Part shown: positions 22,181 through 36,437 of the stretch, in pieces
Layout: the number at the start of each line of letters is the position of its first letter
Position numbering within the stretch: position 1 is the stretch's first letter
Assembly: GCA_018240325.1 (NCBI GenBank)
Contig: JAFEFZ010000112.1
Location: 1 to 37,575 of the forward strand
DNA: 37,575 bases
DNA from: Pseudomonadota bacterium
Lineage (GTDB): Bacteria; Pseudomonadota; Gammaproteobacteria; Burkholderiales; Burkholderiaceae_C
Direction of reading: 5' to 3'
The notes under the pieces: generated by a model
Told to the model about the DNA's origin: nothing
Seen by the model: only the letters and a program-made list of their open reading frames with translations
Databases searched by the model: none
Translations under genes and position numbers: made by a program

Positions 22181-22352
22181 CGTGTTCCTCCGGCGCCGGC
22201 GGGGATGGAGTCGGCAGGCCCGCCGCGCCGGCGCATTGTCGGCGCCGGCCGCGCGCTGCCTGCGCCGCGCGGCCGATGACCCTTGCGCGTGCACGCCGGC
22301 AAGGCCGCCGCCGCGTGGGCAGCCGGCCGGCCCGGTGTAGAACTGCGGCACG

Positions 22353-23777
22353 ATGAACGGCAGCGACGAGCTTCGCGGCAGCCCCGCGCCCGCGGGCGCG
22401 GCCGCAGCGCCGGCGGCCGTGCAGCGCGGCCGCGTGTTCGCGATCGTCGCGCTGGCGCTGCTGATGATGTCGGTCGATTCGACGATCGTCGCCACCGCGC
22501 TGCACGCGCTGCAGCACGGGCTGGACACCTCGATCAACTGGGCGGCGTGGACGATCACCGCGTACTCGTTCGGCTTCGTGCTGATGCTGCCGGTGGCCGG
22601 CAAGCTCAGCGAGCGCTGGGGCTGCCGCCGCGTGTTCCTCGGCTCGGTCGTCGCCTTCACGGCGGCGTCGCTGGCCTGCGGGCTGGCCGAGAACATCTAC
22701 GTGCTGATCGCGCTGCGCGCGCTGCAGGCGGCCGGCGGCGCGGGCTTCACGCCTTCGGCCACCGGCATCGTCGTCGAGCACTTCGGCGACGCGCGCGACC
22801 GCGCGGTCAGCCTGTTCGGCAGCATCTTCCCCATCGGCGCGATGATCGGGCCGGTCTTCGGCGGGATGTTCGTCGCGTACTGGAGCTGGCGCGGCGTGTT
22901 CTTCGTGAACGTGCCGATCGGCATCGCGATCATCGTGCTGGCGCTGCGCCACGTGCCGCCCGATCGCCCTGCGTCGAAGGCGCGGCGGCAGCGGATGGAC
23001 GCGGCGGGCATGGCGCTGCTGGGCGCCGGGCTGCTCGGCGGCATGCTCGCGGTCGGCTGGCTGGGCGAGCGCGGCGGGCATCCGGCGTCGTGGCGCTTCG
23101 TGCTGCCGGCGCTGATCGCGGTGGCCGCGCTGTGGGGCTTCTTTCGCCATATCGGCCGCTGCGCCGACCCGTTCATCGCGCCGAGGCTGATCCACGGCGC
23201 GGGTTTCGGATCGGTCAACCTCGTCAACGTGGTCTATGGCGGCGTCGCCAACGGCGCGATGACGCTGTTGCCGCTGTTCGCGGCCAACCGCTTTGGCATC
23301 GGCGCGTTCGGCTCGGGCAGCCTGCTGGTTGCGCAGGGCCTGGCGGCGATCGCGTTCTCGATCGCGGCCGCGCTGGCGCTGCGGCGCACCGGCCACCGGC
23401 TGCCGCTGTACGCGGGTGGTGCCGTGATCGCGGCCGGCCTGCTGCTGATCGCCGTCGCCCCGCCGGCCGGCATCGCCGCGTACACCTGGCTCGCGGCTGC
23501 GGCCTTCGTGGTCGGCGCCGGCCGCGGCACGGTCAACCCGGCCAGCCGCAACGCGGGGCTGCAACTGGCGCCCGAGCATTCATCGACGCTGGCGGCGCTG
23601 CGCACTGCATCGCTGCAGATCGGCGCGATCACCACCGTGTCGGTCGTCACCGCGATCCTGGCGCGCAGCGACGACCCCGGCCGCGTGCAGGCCTGGATCT
23701 ACGCGGCGCTGGCGCTGCTGCTGGCGGCGGCACTGCCGCTGGCGGCGCGCGTGCCCGAGCACCGCGGCGCATGGTGA
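22353..23777 (+). CDS. MFS multidrug exporter, DHA2 (EmrB/QacA) family
   Basis: The 474-residue inner-membrane protein has about 13-14 hydrophobic segments, the size of DHA2 proton-driven drug exporters. Typical signatures are MMSVDSTIVATALHAL in helix 1, the loop motif GKLSERWGCRRVFL, and the helix-5 antiporter motif GAMIGPVFGGMF. The ~24-residue N-terminus before helix 1 is Ala-rich. No membrane-fusion partner of EmrA type is adjacent. It starts at ATG 22353, divergent from the AhpD-like gene, and ends beside a strong hairpin. Confidence 0.93.
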   Translation: MNGSDELRGSPAPAGAAAAPAAVQRGRVFAIVALALLMMSVDSTIVATALHALQHGLDTSINWAAWTITAYSFGFVLMLPVAGKLSERWGCRRVFLGSVVAFTAASLACGLAENIYVLIALRALQAAGGAGFTPSATGIVVEHFGDARDRAVSLFGSIFPIGAMIGPVFGGMFVAYWSWRGVFFVNVPIGIAIIVLALRHVPPDRPASKARRQRMDAAGMALLGAGLLGGMLAVGWLGERGGHPASWRFVLPALIAVAALWGFFRHIGRCADPFIAPRLIHGAGFGSVNLVNVVYGGVANGAMTLLPLFAANRFGIGAFGSGSLLVAQGLAAIAFSIAAALALRRTGHRLPLYAGGAVIAAGLLLIAVAPPAGIAAYTWLAAAAFVVGAGRGTVNPASRNAGLQLAPEHSSTLAALRTASLQIGAITTVSVVTAILARSDDPGRVQAWIYAALALLLAAALPLAARVPEHRGAW

Positions 23778-23785
23778 GCGGCGCC

Positions 23786-23819
23786 GGGCCGGGCGCAGCC
23801 CGGCCCTGGGGGCGCTCTC
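23786..23819. terminator. Hairpin repeat copy A, likely bidirectional terminator
   Basis: GGGCCGGGC (23786-23794) and GCCCGGCCC (23798-23806) form a perfect 9-bp stem with a GCA loop, between the convergent DHA2 and FMN-reductase stops. With the adjoining 13 bases to 23819, it matches 29806-29839 in reverse complement at 33 of 34 positions. Its placement between converging genes suits a terminator, though no T-run is present. Confidence 0.6.
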
Positions 23820-23824
23820 GGCCG

Positions 23825-24379
23825 CTACGCGGTGAAGCGCGCCACCCAGGCCGCGTAGGCGTCGACGAAGCGCTGCAAGAAGGCGCGCGTCGAATCGTCG
23901 GCTACGGTGCCGTCGGCCGCGATGCTGCCGTCGCGGAAGTGCAGGTACACCTCGGGCTGGCCGAGCACGGGCACGTCGAGGAAGTGCAGCGAGCCGCGCA
24001 GGTGGTCTTGCGCGACCGCGGTGCCCACCGCGCCGATCGACGCGCCGATCACCGCCGCCGGCTTGCCGGCGAAGGAATTGGTGCCCCAGGGCCGCGAGCC
24101 GATGTCGACCGCGTTCTTCAGCACGCCGGGCACCGAGCGGTTGTATTCGGGCGTGACGAACAGCAGCGCCTGCGCCGATTCGACCTGCTGCTTCAGCCGC
24201 CGCGCCGCCGGCGGATAGTCGGCGTCGAAATTCTGCGTGTACAGCGGCAGGTCGTCGATGCGCACCTGCTCGAACTTCAGATGCGCCGGCGCGAGCTTCT
24301 CCACCGCCAGCATCAGCCGCTTGTTGTGCGAATCCCTGCGCAAGCTGCCCAGCAGCACCGCCACCTTGATGTCGCTCAT
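23825..24379 (-). CDS. NADPH-dependent FMN reductase
   Basis: The 184-residue flavodoxin-like enzyme belongs to the SsuE/ChrR/YieF-type FMN reductase family. The N-terminus VAVLLGSLRRDSHNKRLM holds the FMN phosphate loop, and FVTPEYNRSVPGVLKNAVD is the conserved flavin-contact segment. It may reduce free flavin, quinones or metal ions; substrate cannot be told from sequence. The ATG at 24379 follows AGGAGG. It lies 41 bases downstream of the diguanylate cyclase gene on the same strand and ends with TAG. Confidence 0.93.
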   Translation of the reverse strand: MSDIKVAVLLGSLRRDSHNKRLMLAVEKLAPAHLKFEQVRIDDLPLYTQNFDADYPPAARRLKQQVESAQALLFVTPEYNRSVPGVLKNAVDIGSRPWGTNSFAGKPAAVIGASIGAVGTAVAQDHLRGSLHFLDVPVLGQPEVYLHFRDGSIAADGTVADDSTRAFLQRFVDAYAAWVARFTA

Positions 24380-24420
24380 GACTCTGCCTCCTGCGTCCTG
24401 CCGCCCGCGCGGCTGCGGGC

Positions 24421-25902
24421 TCAGTCTACGCCGCAGCCGTTCGCGGCTGCGGCGTTCACGACGCTGCCGTTGCCGATGCCCGCGCCCGCAGGCGGCGCCG
24501 TCGGCGGGCGACGGGGTGGCTGCGGGTGCGGCGGTGCTTCGTCGCCCGGCGCTGCGCCGAAGCTGAAGCGGTCGCGGCCGGCTTGCTTGCTGCGGTACAG
24601 CGCCGCGTCGGCGCGGCGCAGCAGCGTGGCCGCGGCATCGCCGGGTGCCGCCACGGCCACGCCGATGCTCAGCGTCACCGGCCGCAGCGCCCAGGGGTGC
24701 ACGCGCATCGCCGCGATCACGCGTTCGGCCACGTGCCGGCCGCGCAACGCATCGCTCTGCTGCAGCAGGATCGCGAACTCCTCGCCGCCGTAGCGGGCGA
24801 CCAGATCCTGCGACCGCACCACCGCGCGCAGCAGCCGGCCCGTCTCGCGCAGCACGTCGTCGCCGGCCGGATGGCCGAAGCTGTCGTTGAAGCGCTTGAA
24901 GTGGTCCACGTCGAGCAGCAGCAGCGTCGCGGCGCCGCGCTGGCGCAGCGCGCGGACCAGCGCTGCATCGAGCGCACGCCGGTTGGCCAGGCCCGTGAGC
25001 GCATCCGTCCTCGCATCCTCGTGCAGCGCGAGCACCACGCGCCGCTGGCGCTCGGCGCGATCCAGCAGGCTGGCCACCCAGATGATCATCGCCGCCACGG
25101 CACCGCCGGCTGCAACCGCCGCCAGCGCCAGCGCCAGCGATTCGGACATGCCCAGGCGCAACTGCACCGCCTTGAACAGGAACGTGAACAGCACCGGCAG
25201 CACCAGCGCCGGCAGGATCAGGCGGCGCGCGAATGCGCCGCCCTGGCTGTCGGCGGCCGCGACGCGCGTCAGCCCGGTGGTCGGGGCCGAGGCCATCCAG
25301 CCCAGCGTCAGCAGCAGCAGCACCGAGGCCGTCATGGCCGGCAGCCGCTGCAGCAGACCGGCGCCGTCGCCCGCCAGCACCAGGCCGCAGGACGCGAAGG
25401 CCGCCATCGCGATCGCGATCACCGCGATCGCGCAGGCCTCGCGCAGCCAGACCGCGCGGCCGCGTTGAACCGCCACGCCGACCACGCCCAGCAGCAGCAA
25501 TGCAACGGCGGCCAACTCCGTCATGCGCGCCGGCGGCCTGCCCGGCCAGCCGGGTGCGAGCAGGTCCAGCCCGCGCCAGCCGCCTGTGCCTGGGCCGAAG
25601 GCATGGCCGAGCAGCTCGAGGCCGCCCAGCAACGCCGTCAGCGCCGACAGCACGACGGCGGTGCGCGGCGCACTGCTGTGCAGCAGCAGCGCACTGCCGG
25701 CGAGCAGGCAGCCCAGGGCCGCGTGCGCACGCATCATCGATGGCGATTGCAGCCACGCCTGCACAGGCTCGGCGCCGCCGAGCCAGCCGGCGAGCACCGC
25801 CAGCGACACCAGCGCCGCGATCCAACCGGCCGCACGCGCGCAGGCGGTGAAGCTGCGCAGCACCGCCGTGTCGAAGCGGATGTCGTCGATCACCCTGTCC
25901 AT
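24421..25902 (-). CDS. Membrane diguanylate cyclase (GGDEF domain)
   Basis: The 493-residue protein makes c-di-GMP. Eight or so hydrophobic segments fill residues ~20-285 and form a membrane sensor of no named type. The GGDEF domain follows at about 300-455, with GGEEF at residues 372-376. RSQD (363-366) sits exactly five residues before it and is the RxxD product-inhibition site. DVDHFKRFNDSFGHPAGDD and RADAALYRSK are typical flanking segments. A Pro-rich tail ends the protein. It starts 22 bases after the lyase gene, so its signal may relate to that metabolism. Confidence 0.95.
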   Translation of the reverse strand: MDRVIDDIRFDTAVLRSFTACARAAGWIAALVSLAVLAGWLGGAEPVQAWLQSPSMMRAHAALGCLLAGSALLLHSSAPRTAVVLSALTALLGGLELLGHAFGPGTGGWRGLDLLAPGWPGRPPARMTELAAVALLLLGVVGVAVQRGRAVWLREACAIAVIAIAMAAFASCGLVLAGDGAGLLQRLPAMTASVLLLLTLGWMASAPTTGLTRVAAADSQGGAFARRLILPALVLPVLFTFLFKAVQLRLGMSESLALALAAVAAGGAVAAMIIWVASLLDRAERQRRVVLALHEDARTDALTGLANRRALDAALVRALRQRGAATLLLLDVDHFKRFNDSFGHPAGDDVLRETGRLLRAVVRSQDLVARYGGEEFAILLQQSDALRGRHVAERVIAAMRVHPWALRPVTLSIGVAVAAPGDAAATLLRRADAALYRSKQAGRDRFSFGAAPGDEAPPHPQPPRRPPTAPPAGAGIGNGSVVNAAAANGCGVD

Positions 25903-25924
25903 GCGTGGCGGATCGTCGTCTCGA

Positions 25925-29799
<3,875 letters not shown>

Positions 29800-29807
<8 letters not shown>

Positions 29808-32097
29808 GAGCGCCCCCAGGGCCGGGCCGCGCCCGGCCCGCCCTCCGTGGGGCTCGAGAAGGCCCGGGACGGCCCGGCGTTTTCTCGAGAGCCTGCTGCG
29901 CCACGCCTGCGCCGTGCTGCTGCTCGGCTTCGGCCTGGCCGGGTGCAACAACAACCCGCTGCCCGACGGCCTGGCGGCCACCAACACGCTGGTCAGCGCG
30001 GTGATCGAAAGCTCGCCGCGCCATCTGGACCCGACCGCGTCGTACTGGTCGAACGACACGCCCTACACCTATCAGATCTACGAGCCGCCCTACGGCTACC
30101 ACTACCTGCTGCGCCCGTTCCGGCTGCAGCCGAAGTCGGCCGCCGCGATCGCGAAGCCGCGCTACGTCGACGCCGGCGGCCGGCCGCTGGCCGACGACGC
30201 GCCGGGCGAGCAGGTGGCCGAGAGCATCTACGACATCCCGATCAAGCCCGGCATCCTGTACCAGCCGCACCCGGCCTTCGCCCGCGACGAGCAGGGCCGC
30301 TGGCGCTACCACGCGATGCGCCCGGGCGAGCTGGGCAAGCGGCGCACGCCGCTGGACTTCGAGCACCAGGGCACGCGCGAGCTGGTGGCCGACGACTTCG
30401 TCTACGCGCTCAAGCGCCACGCGACCCCGCGCATCACCACGCCGGTCTTCGGCATCTTCTCGCAGTACGTGGTCGGGCTGAAGGACTACGGCGCGCTGAT
30501 CCGCGCCGAGGACGCCAGGCTGCGCGCCGGGCTCGACCCGGCGAGCCAGGACAAGCCCTTCCTCGACTTCCGCCGCTGGCCGCTGGCGGGCGCGTCGGCG
30601 CCCGAGCCGCACCTGCTGCGCATCCGCATCAAGGGCAAGTACCCGCAGTGGAACTACTGGATGGCGACCACCTTCCTGTCGCCGGTGCCGTGGGAGGCGG
30701 ATGCGTTCTACGCGCAGCCCGGCATGGCCGCCGCGGGCCTGAGCCTGGACACCTGGCCGGTGGGCACCGGGCCGTACCGGATGACCGAGTACCGCAAGGA
30801 CCGGCGCCACGTGCTCGAGCGCAACCCCAACTGGCGCGGCGAGCCCTATCCGTGCGAAGGCATGCCCGGCGACCGCGAGGCGGGGCTGCTCGACGACTGC
30901 GGCAAGACGATGCCCTTCGTCGACCGCTACGTGTCGACGATCGACCGCGAGGCGGTGCCGATGCGCGAGAAGTTCCGCCAGGGCTACTACGACATCCTGG
31001 TGTTCGAGCGCACCGACACCGGCATGGACTACCTGGTCGCGATGCAGGACAGCGACGAGGTGCGCAAGGAATACGAGGCCAAGGGCTTCCGGCTGCCGAA
31101 GTTCGCCGACGTGCACAGCTGGATCGTCGGCTTCAACATGCTCGACCCGGTGGTCGGCTGGGGCGACACGCCCGAGCAGCGCGAGCGCAACCGCAAGCTG
31201 CGCCAGGCGATCTCGATCGCCTTCGACTGGGAGGAGTACTCCAAGATCTTCCCGAAGAAGGCGGGCGAGCCGGCGATGAGCCCGCTGCCCGGCGGCATCT
31301 TCGGCTCGCGCCACGGCACGCCCGAGGGCCACAACCCGGTCACGCACCAGGTGGTGGGCGGCAAGGTGGTCAAGCGCAGACTCGACGACGCGAAGCGGCT
31401 GCTGGCCGAGGCCGGCTGGCCCGACGGCCGCGACGCGAAGACCGGCAAGCCGCTGGTGATCAACTACGACTTCTACGCGCCGGCCACGCCCGAGCGCAAG
31501 CCCGAGATCGACTGGGTGGTGCGCCAGTTCGCCAAGATCGGCATCCAGCTCGAGGTGCGCGCCACCGACAACAACCAGTTCCAGGACAAGGTGCGCAAAG
31601 GCACCTACCAGGTGTTCTGGCTCGGCTGGCTGGCCGACTACCCCGATGCCGAGAACTTCCTGTTCCTGCTGTACGGCCCCAACGGCAAGACCCGCTTCGA
31701 CGGCGAGAACACCGCGAACTACGCGAACCCCGAATACGACCGGCTGTTCCAGCGGATGCAACTGCTCGACGACGGCCCCGAGAAGCAGCAGGTGATCGAC
31801 CAGATGGTGGCGATCGTGCAGCGCGACGCGCCGTGGAGCTTCGGCTACTTCCCGTTCAGCTCGGGCGCGGCGCAGGCCTGGGTGCACAACTACAAGCCGG
31901 CGGTGCTGATCCGCGACCACGGCAAGTACCTGCGCCTGGACGTGGCGCAGCGGCTGGCCAGCCAGGCCGCGTGGAACCGGCCGGTGTGGTGGCCGCTGGC
32001 CGCGATCGCGGCCGCGGCGGCGCTGCTGCTCGCGCTCGGCTGGCGCAGCCTGCGCCGGCGCGAGCGCAGCAACGCGCGCGGCGAGGTCGTGGCCTGA
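29800..32097 (+). CDS. Peptide ABC transporter substrate-binding lipoprotein
   Basis: The 765-residue protein is a family 5 extracellular solute-binding protein, the periplasmic receptor of a peptide importer. A lipobox LAGC with C49 follows a hydrophobic stretch (residues ~37-48). The binding domain carries PVGTGPYRM and LRQAISIAFDWEEYSK, and ends near residue 720. Unusually, a second membrane helix (about 729-748, WWPLAAIAAAAALLLALGW) and a basic tail close the protein. The only usable start is ATG 29800, overlapping ldcA, which leaves an odd ~35-residue n-region partly coded by a hairpin repeat. The permease start overlaps the stop (TGATG). Confidence 0.92.
29806..29839 (+). repeat. Hairpin repeat copy B at the ldcA/binding-protein junction
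   Basis: GGGCCGGGC (29819-29827) and GCCCGGCCC (29831-29839) form a perfect 9-bp stem with a CGC loop. Together with 29806-29818 it equals the reverse complement of 23786-23819 at 33 of 34 positions. It begins inside the ldcA stop codon and is read as residues 3-14 of the next protein. A second inverted repeat (29853-29860 / 29882-29889, CTCGAGAA / TTCTCGAG) follows. Confidence 0.75.
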
Positions 32098-33080
32098 TGG
32101 GCGCGTACATCGTCCGCCGCATCCTGTACGGCGCGCTGATCCTGGCCGGCGTGAACCTGGCGACCTTCTTCCTGTTCTTCACCGTCAACACGCCCGACGA
32201 CATGGCGCGGCTGAACCTCGGCGGCAAGCGCGTGACCCAGCAGGCGATCGAGAAGTGGAAGGCCGAGCGCGGCTACGACAAGCCGCTGTACCTGAACGAG
32301 CGCCGGCAGGGCGTCGAGCGCTTCACCGACACGATCTTCTGGGAGCGCTCGGTGTCGCTGTACCAGTTCGACTTCGGCCGCGCCGACGCCGAGAGCGCGG
32401 GCAGCATCGGCGACGAGGTGGCCACGCGCATGTGGGTCAGCATCCAGCTGGCGCTGCCGCTGTTCGTGCTGCAGGTGTTCGCCAGCACCGCGTTCGCGCT
32501 GCTGCTGGTGATGCTGCGCCACACCCGGCTGGACTTCTGGGGCGTGGTCGCGTGCGTGCTGATGCTGTCGATCTCGAGCCTGTTCTACATCATCGTCGGC
32601 CAGTACCTGTTCTCGCGCGTGATGAAGCTCGCGCCGATCTCGGGCTATGCGCCCGGGCTGGACGCGCTGAAGTTCCTGGCGCTGCCGATCGCGCTGTCGC
32701 TGGTCGCGCGGCTGGGCGGCGAGGCGCGGCTGTACCGCGCGATGCTGCTCGAGGAGGCCGGCAAGGACTACGTGCGCACCGCACGCGCGAAGGGCCTGCC
32801 GGAGTGGCGGGTGCTGGCGCGCCACGTGCTGCCCAATGCGCTGATCCCGATCATCACCAGCGCCGGTGCGTACCTGCCCTACGTGTTCCTCGGCAGCCTG
32901 GTGTTCGAGAGCTTCTTCGGGCTGCCCGGGCTGGGCGCCTACGTGATCGAGGCGATCGGCAAGCAGGATTTCGCGGTGGTGCGCACGATGGTGTTCGTCG
33001 GCGCGGTGCTGTACATCGCGTCCTTCGTGCTGATCGACATCGCCTACACCTGGGCCGACCCCCGGGTGCGGCTGGAGTAG
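32097..33080 (+). CDS. Peptide ABC transporter permease (DppB/OppB type)
   Basis: The 327-residue inner-membrane permease has about six helices. It starts MGAYIVRRILYGALILAGVN, the usual first helix of DppB-type subunits. The cytoplasmic coupling loop EEAGKDYVRTARAKGLPEWRVLARHVLPNALIPII is present near residue 215-250. A long periplasmic loop between helices 1 and 2 (about 30-110) is typical. It shares one base with the binding-protein stop (TGATG) and ends four bases before the next permease. Confidence 0.95.
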   Translation: MGAYIVRRILYGALILAGVNLATFFLFFTVNTPDDMARLNLGGKRVTQQAIEKWKAERGYDKPLYLNERRQGVERFTDTIFWERSVSLYQFDFGRADAESAGSIGDEVATRMWVSIQLALPLFVLQVFASTAFALLLVMLRHTRLDFWGVVACVLMLSISSLFYIIVGQYLFSRVMKLAPISGYAPGLDALKFLALPIALSLVARLGGEARLYRAMLLEEAGKDYVRTARAKGLPEWRVLARHVLPNALIPIITSAGAYLPYVFLGSLVFESFFGLPGLGAYVIEAIGKQDFAVVRTMVFVGAVLYIASFVLIDIAYTWADPRVRLE

Positions 33081-33084
33081 CCCG

Positions 33085-34518
33085 GTGCCGAAGATCGTCG
33101 TGCTGTGGACCGACGCCGCGATGTGGCTGATGGCGGCGGCGCTGCTGGCCTACGTGTGGCGGCTGCGCCGCCGCCCGGGGCTGGCGGCCGATTGGCGGCG
33201 CGTGTTCGCCGACCCGGCGGCGCTGGCCTCGTCGCTGATCCTGGCGCTGTGCCTGGCCGTCACGCTGCTCGACAGCCTGCACTTCCGGCCGCGGCTGCCG
33301 CGCACCGGTGTTTCGGACGCGGTGGCCTACGACCCGCGCACGCGCTCGGTGCTCGATGCGCTGCTTTCGGGCCTGATCGAGACGCGCGAAGTCACCTATT
33401 CGCGGCCGCTGTCGTACCTGGGCTTCACCAAGGAATCGGTCGAGGCCGGCGGGGTGGTCAGGCGGGTCGCGCCGCGGCTCGTGCACGGCGGCGCGCACCT
33501 GCAGGATCCTGATGCGCAGTGGCTGCCCGACCTGCTGCGGCGCGGCGCGGCCGGGCTGGCGCTCGGCGCTGCCGCTGCCGCCGCGCTGGGCCTGGTGGCG
33601 GCAGCGGCGATCGCGCGCGCCCGCGCCCGGCCGTTGCGCGCGACGCTGGCGGCAATCGCGCGCGGCGACGGGCCGATCCCGTGGCGGGTGGCCGCAGCGA
33701 CGCTGCTGGCCTTGGGCCTGCTGGCGGGGCTGGCGGTGGGGCTGGGCACCGGCTACCACGTGCTCGGCACCGACCTGACCGGCAACGACGTGCTGTACCA
33801 GGCGCTCAAGAGCATCCGCACCGCGTTCGTGATCGGCACGCTTGCGACCGTGGCCACGCTGCCGCTGGCGGTGGGCCTGGGCATCCTGGCCGGCTACCTT
33901 CGCGGCTGGGTCGACGAGGCGATCCAGTACCTGTACACGGTGCTGTCGTCGGTGCCCAACGTGCTGCTGATCGCCGCCTGCGTGCTGATGGTGCAGGTGT
34001 TCCTCGACCAGAACCCCGACCTGTTCGAGACCGGCGCCGAGCGCGCCGACCTCAAGCTGTTCCTGCTGTGCGCGGTGCTGGGGCTGACCGGCTGGGCGGG
34101 GCTGTGCCGGCTGCTGCGCGGCGAGACGCTGAAGCTGCGCGAGCTGGAGTACGTGCAGGCGGCGCGGGCCTTCGGCGTCGGCCCGGCGCGCATCATGCGC
34201 CGCCACGTCTTCCCGAACGTCGCGCACCTGATGCTGATCGTGACCGTGCTCGAGTTCAGCGCGCTGATCCTGTACGAGGCGGTGCTGACCTACGTGGGCG
34301 TCGGCGTCGACCCGTCGATGAACAGCTTCGGCGGCATGATCAACCTGGCGCGCAACGAGATGAGCCGCGACCCGCCGGTGTGGTGGAGCTTCGCCGCGGC
34401 CTTCGGCTTCATGGTCACGCTGGTGCTGGCGGCCAACCTGTTCGCCGACGGCGTGCGCGACGCCTTCGATCCGCGCGCGCGCCGCGTGCGGCCGCGGCCG
34501 GCCAGGGGCGCACGATGA
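33085..34518 (+). CDS. Peptide ABC transporter permease (DppC/OppC type), large
   Basis: The 477-residue subunit is well above the ~300 typical for DppC. The extra length is an N-terminal part of ~230 residues with two helices around a periplasmic region (residues ~60-150) before the standard core. The core shows GTDLTGNDVLYQALKSIRTAF near residue 230 and the coupling loop LEYVQAARAFGVGPARIMRRHVFPN. The start is GTG at 33085, with GGAG overlapping the previous stop region. YejE-like permeases also have such extensions. The stop overlaps the ATPase start (ATGA). Confidence 0.92.
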   Translation: MPKIVVLWTDAAMWLMAAALLAYVWRLRRRPGLAADWRRVFADPAALASSLILALCLAVTLLDSLHFRPRLPRTGVSDAVAYDPRTRSVLDALLSGLIETREVTYSRPLSYLGFTKESVEAGGVVRRVAPRLVHGGAHLQDPDAQWLPDLLRRGAAGLALGAAAAAALGLVAAAAIARARARPLRATLAAIARGDGPIPWRVAAATLLALGLLAGLAVGLGTGYHVLGTDLTGNDVLYQALKSIRTAFVIGTLATVATLPLAVGLGILAGYLRGWVDEAIQYLYTVLSSVPNVLLIAACVLMVQVFLDQNPDLFETGAERADLKLFLLCAVLGLTGWAGLCRLLRGETLKLRELEYVQAARAFGVGPARIMRRHVFPNVAHLMLIVTVLEFSALILYEAVLTYVGVGVDPSMNSFGGMINLARNEMSRDPPVWWSFAAAFGFMVTLVLAANLFADGVRDAFDPRARRVRPRPARGAR

Positions 34519-36437
34519 CCGGCCAGGCCCAGGCGCTGCACGCCGACGCGCTGCGGGTCGAGCTCGACGCCGACGACGGCGTGGTGCGCGCGATCGACGG
34601 CATCGAGCTGGCGATCGCGCGCGGTCGGACCTTCGCGCTGGTGGGCGAGAGCGGCTGCGGAAAGAGCATGACGGCGCTGGCGCTGCTGCGGCTGCTGCCC
34701 GACAACGGCCGCATCACCGCGGGCGAGGTGCGGCTGGGCGCGCAGGACCTGCTGGCGCTGCCGGAGGCCGCGATGCGCGCGGTGCGCGGCGGGCGCATCG
34801 GCATGATCTTCCAGGAGCCCGCGACCAGCCTGAACCCTGTGATGCGCGTGGGCGACCAGGTGGTCGAGGCGATCGAGGCGCACACCGTGCTGCGCGGCGC
34901 GGCCGCGCGCGCCAAGGCCGTCGAGTGGCTGGCGCGCGTGGGCATCCCCGAGCCCGAGCGGCGCATCGACGACTACCCGTTCCGCCTGTCGGGCGGGCAG
35001 AAGCAGCGGGTGATGATCGCGATGACGCTCGCGGCCGAGCCCGACTTCCTGATCGCCGACGAGCCGACCACCGCGCTCGACGTGACGATCCAGGCGCAGA
35101 TCCTGGAACTGCTGGCGCAACTGCAGCGCGAGCGCCGCATGGGGCTGCTGCTGATCACCCACGACCTGGGCGTCGTCGCCGGCATGGCCGACGACGTGGC
35201 GCTGATGTACGCCGGCCAGGTGGTGGAGGCGGCGAGCGCGCGCGACTTCTTCGCCGTGCCGCGCCACCCTTACGCGCAGGCGCTGCTGCGCGCGCTGCCC
35301 GGCCAGCAGCGCCGCGGCCGGCCGCTGGAGGCGATCGCCGGCACCGTGCCGGCGCTGACCCAGGCCTTTGCCGGCTGCCGCTTCGAGCCGCGCTGCGCGG
35401 CGGCGATGCCGCACTGCGCGCACCAGCCGCCGCGGCTGTTGCAGGTGGCGCCGGGGCACGAGGTGCGCTGCCTGCTCTACGAGGCCGGCGGCGCGCGGCC
35501 TGCGCATCGGGCGGCAGCGGCCGCGGTGGCCTCGGCAGTCGCGCCGGCCCCGCCCGGCCCGGCAGCCGCGCACGCGGATCAGGCGGCGCCAGCAGACCCG
35601 TTGCGCGCCGAGGGCGCCGCCGCCGCGGCGCTGCTGCAGGTGCAGGGGCTGCGCGTGGGCTTTCCGATCCGGCGCGGGCTGCTGCAGCGCACGCGCGGCG
35701 TGTTCCAGGCGGTGGACAGCGTGAGCTTCGAAGTCGGCCGCGGCCGCACGTTGGCGCTGGTGGGCGAATCGGGCTGCGGCAAGACGACGATCGGCAAGGC
35801 GCTGGTGCAACTGCTGCGCGGCCAGGCGCGCATCGAAGGCCGGGCGCTGCTCGAGGGCCGCGACCTGTTCGCACTGCAGGGCGAGGAGCTGCTGGCCGCG
35901 CGGCGCGACATCCAGATCATCTTCCAGGATCCGTTCGCGTCGCTGAACCCGCGCATGCGCGTCTACGACCTGCTCGAGGAAGGGCTGCTCGCGCTCGCGC
36001 CCACGCTCGACGCCGGCGCGCGCCGCACGCGCCTGGAACGGCTGACCGATCAGGTGGGGCTGCGCCGCGATGCGCTCGAGCGCTTCCCGCACGAGTTCTC
36101 CGGCGGCCAGCGCCAGCGCATCGCGATCGCGCGCGCGCTGGCGCTGCAGCCCCGGCTCGTGATCTGCGACGAGCCGACCTCGGCGCTGGACGTGTCGGTG
36201 CAGGCGCAGATCCTGAACCTGCTGCGCGAGCTGCAGCGCGAGCTGTCCTTGAGCTGCCTGTTCATCACCCACAACATCGGCGTGGTCGAGTACATCGCCG
36301 ACGAGGTGGCGGTGATGCGCGCCGGCCGGCTGGTGGAGCAGGGCGCGGCCGACCAGGTGCTCGGCAGCCCGGCGCACGACTACACGCGCACGCTGCTGGC
36401 GGCGGTGCCGCGCCTCACGGGCGCTGCGGCGGGCTGA
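34515..36437 (+). CDS. Fused double ATPase of the peptide ABC transporter (OppD-OppF type)
   Basis: The 640-residue protein joins two ABC ATPase domains, as YejF does. Domain 1 (about residues 8-260) has Walker A GESGCGKS, signature LSGGQKQR and Walker B FLIADEP. An oligopeptide-transporter C-terminal region with Cys residues ([14 protein letters not shown]), typical of OppD, follows near 290-310. After an Ala/Pro-rich linker, domain 2 (about 375-635) has GESGCGKTT from residue 417, FSGGQRQR and LVICDEP. All catalytic motifs are intact in both halves. It closes the tadA-ldcA-transporter operon. Confidence 0.96.
   Translation: MTGQAQALHADALRVELDADDGVVRAIDGIELAIARGRTFALVGESGCGKSMTALALLRLLPDNGRITAGEVRLGAQDLLALPEAAMRAVRGGRIGMIFQEPATSLNPVMRVGDQVVEAIEAHTVLRGAAARAKAVEWLARVGIPEPERRIDDYPFRLSGGQKQRVMIAMTLAAEPDFLIADEPTTALDVTIQAQILELLAQLQRERRMGLLLITHDLGVVAGMADDVALMYAGQVVEAASARDFFAVPRHPYAQALLRALPGQQRRGRPLEAIAGTVPALTQAFAGCRFEPRCAAAMPHCAHQPPRLLQVAPGHEVRCLLYEAGGARPAHRAAAAAVASAVAPAPPGPAAAHADQAAPADPLRAEGAAAAALLQVQGLRVGFPIRRGLLQRTRGVFQAVDSVSFEVGRGRTLALVGESGCGKTTIGKALVQLLRGQARIEGRALLEGRDLFALQGEELLAARRDIQIIFQDPFASLNPRMRVYDLLEEGLLALAPTLDAGARRTRLERLTDQVGLRRDALERFPHEFSGGQRQRIAIARALALQPRLVICDEPTSALDVSVQAQILNLLRELQRELSLSCLFITHNIGVVEYIADEVAVMRAGRLVEQGAADQVLGSPAHDYTRTLLAAVPRLTGAAAG

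Noticed and set aside
29847..32096. Long upstream extension of the DppB permease reading frame overlapping the binding protein
   Set aside because: The extension is in another frame of a clearly coding gene and is Arg/Ala/Gly-rich. The permease begins at MGAYIVRR, coupled to the previous stop.
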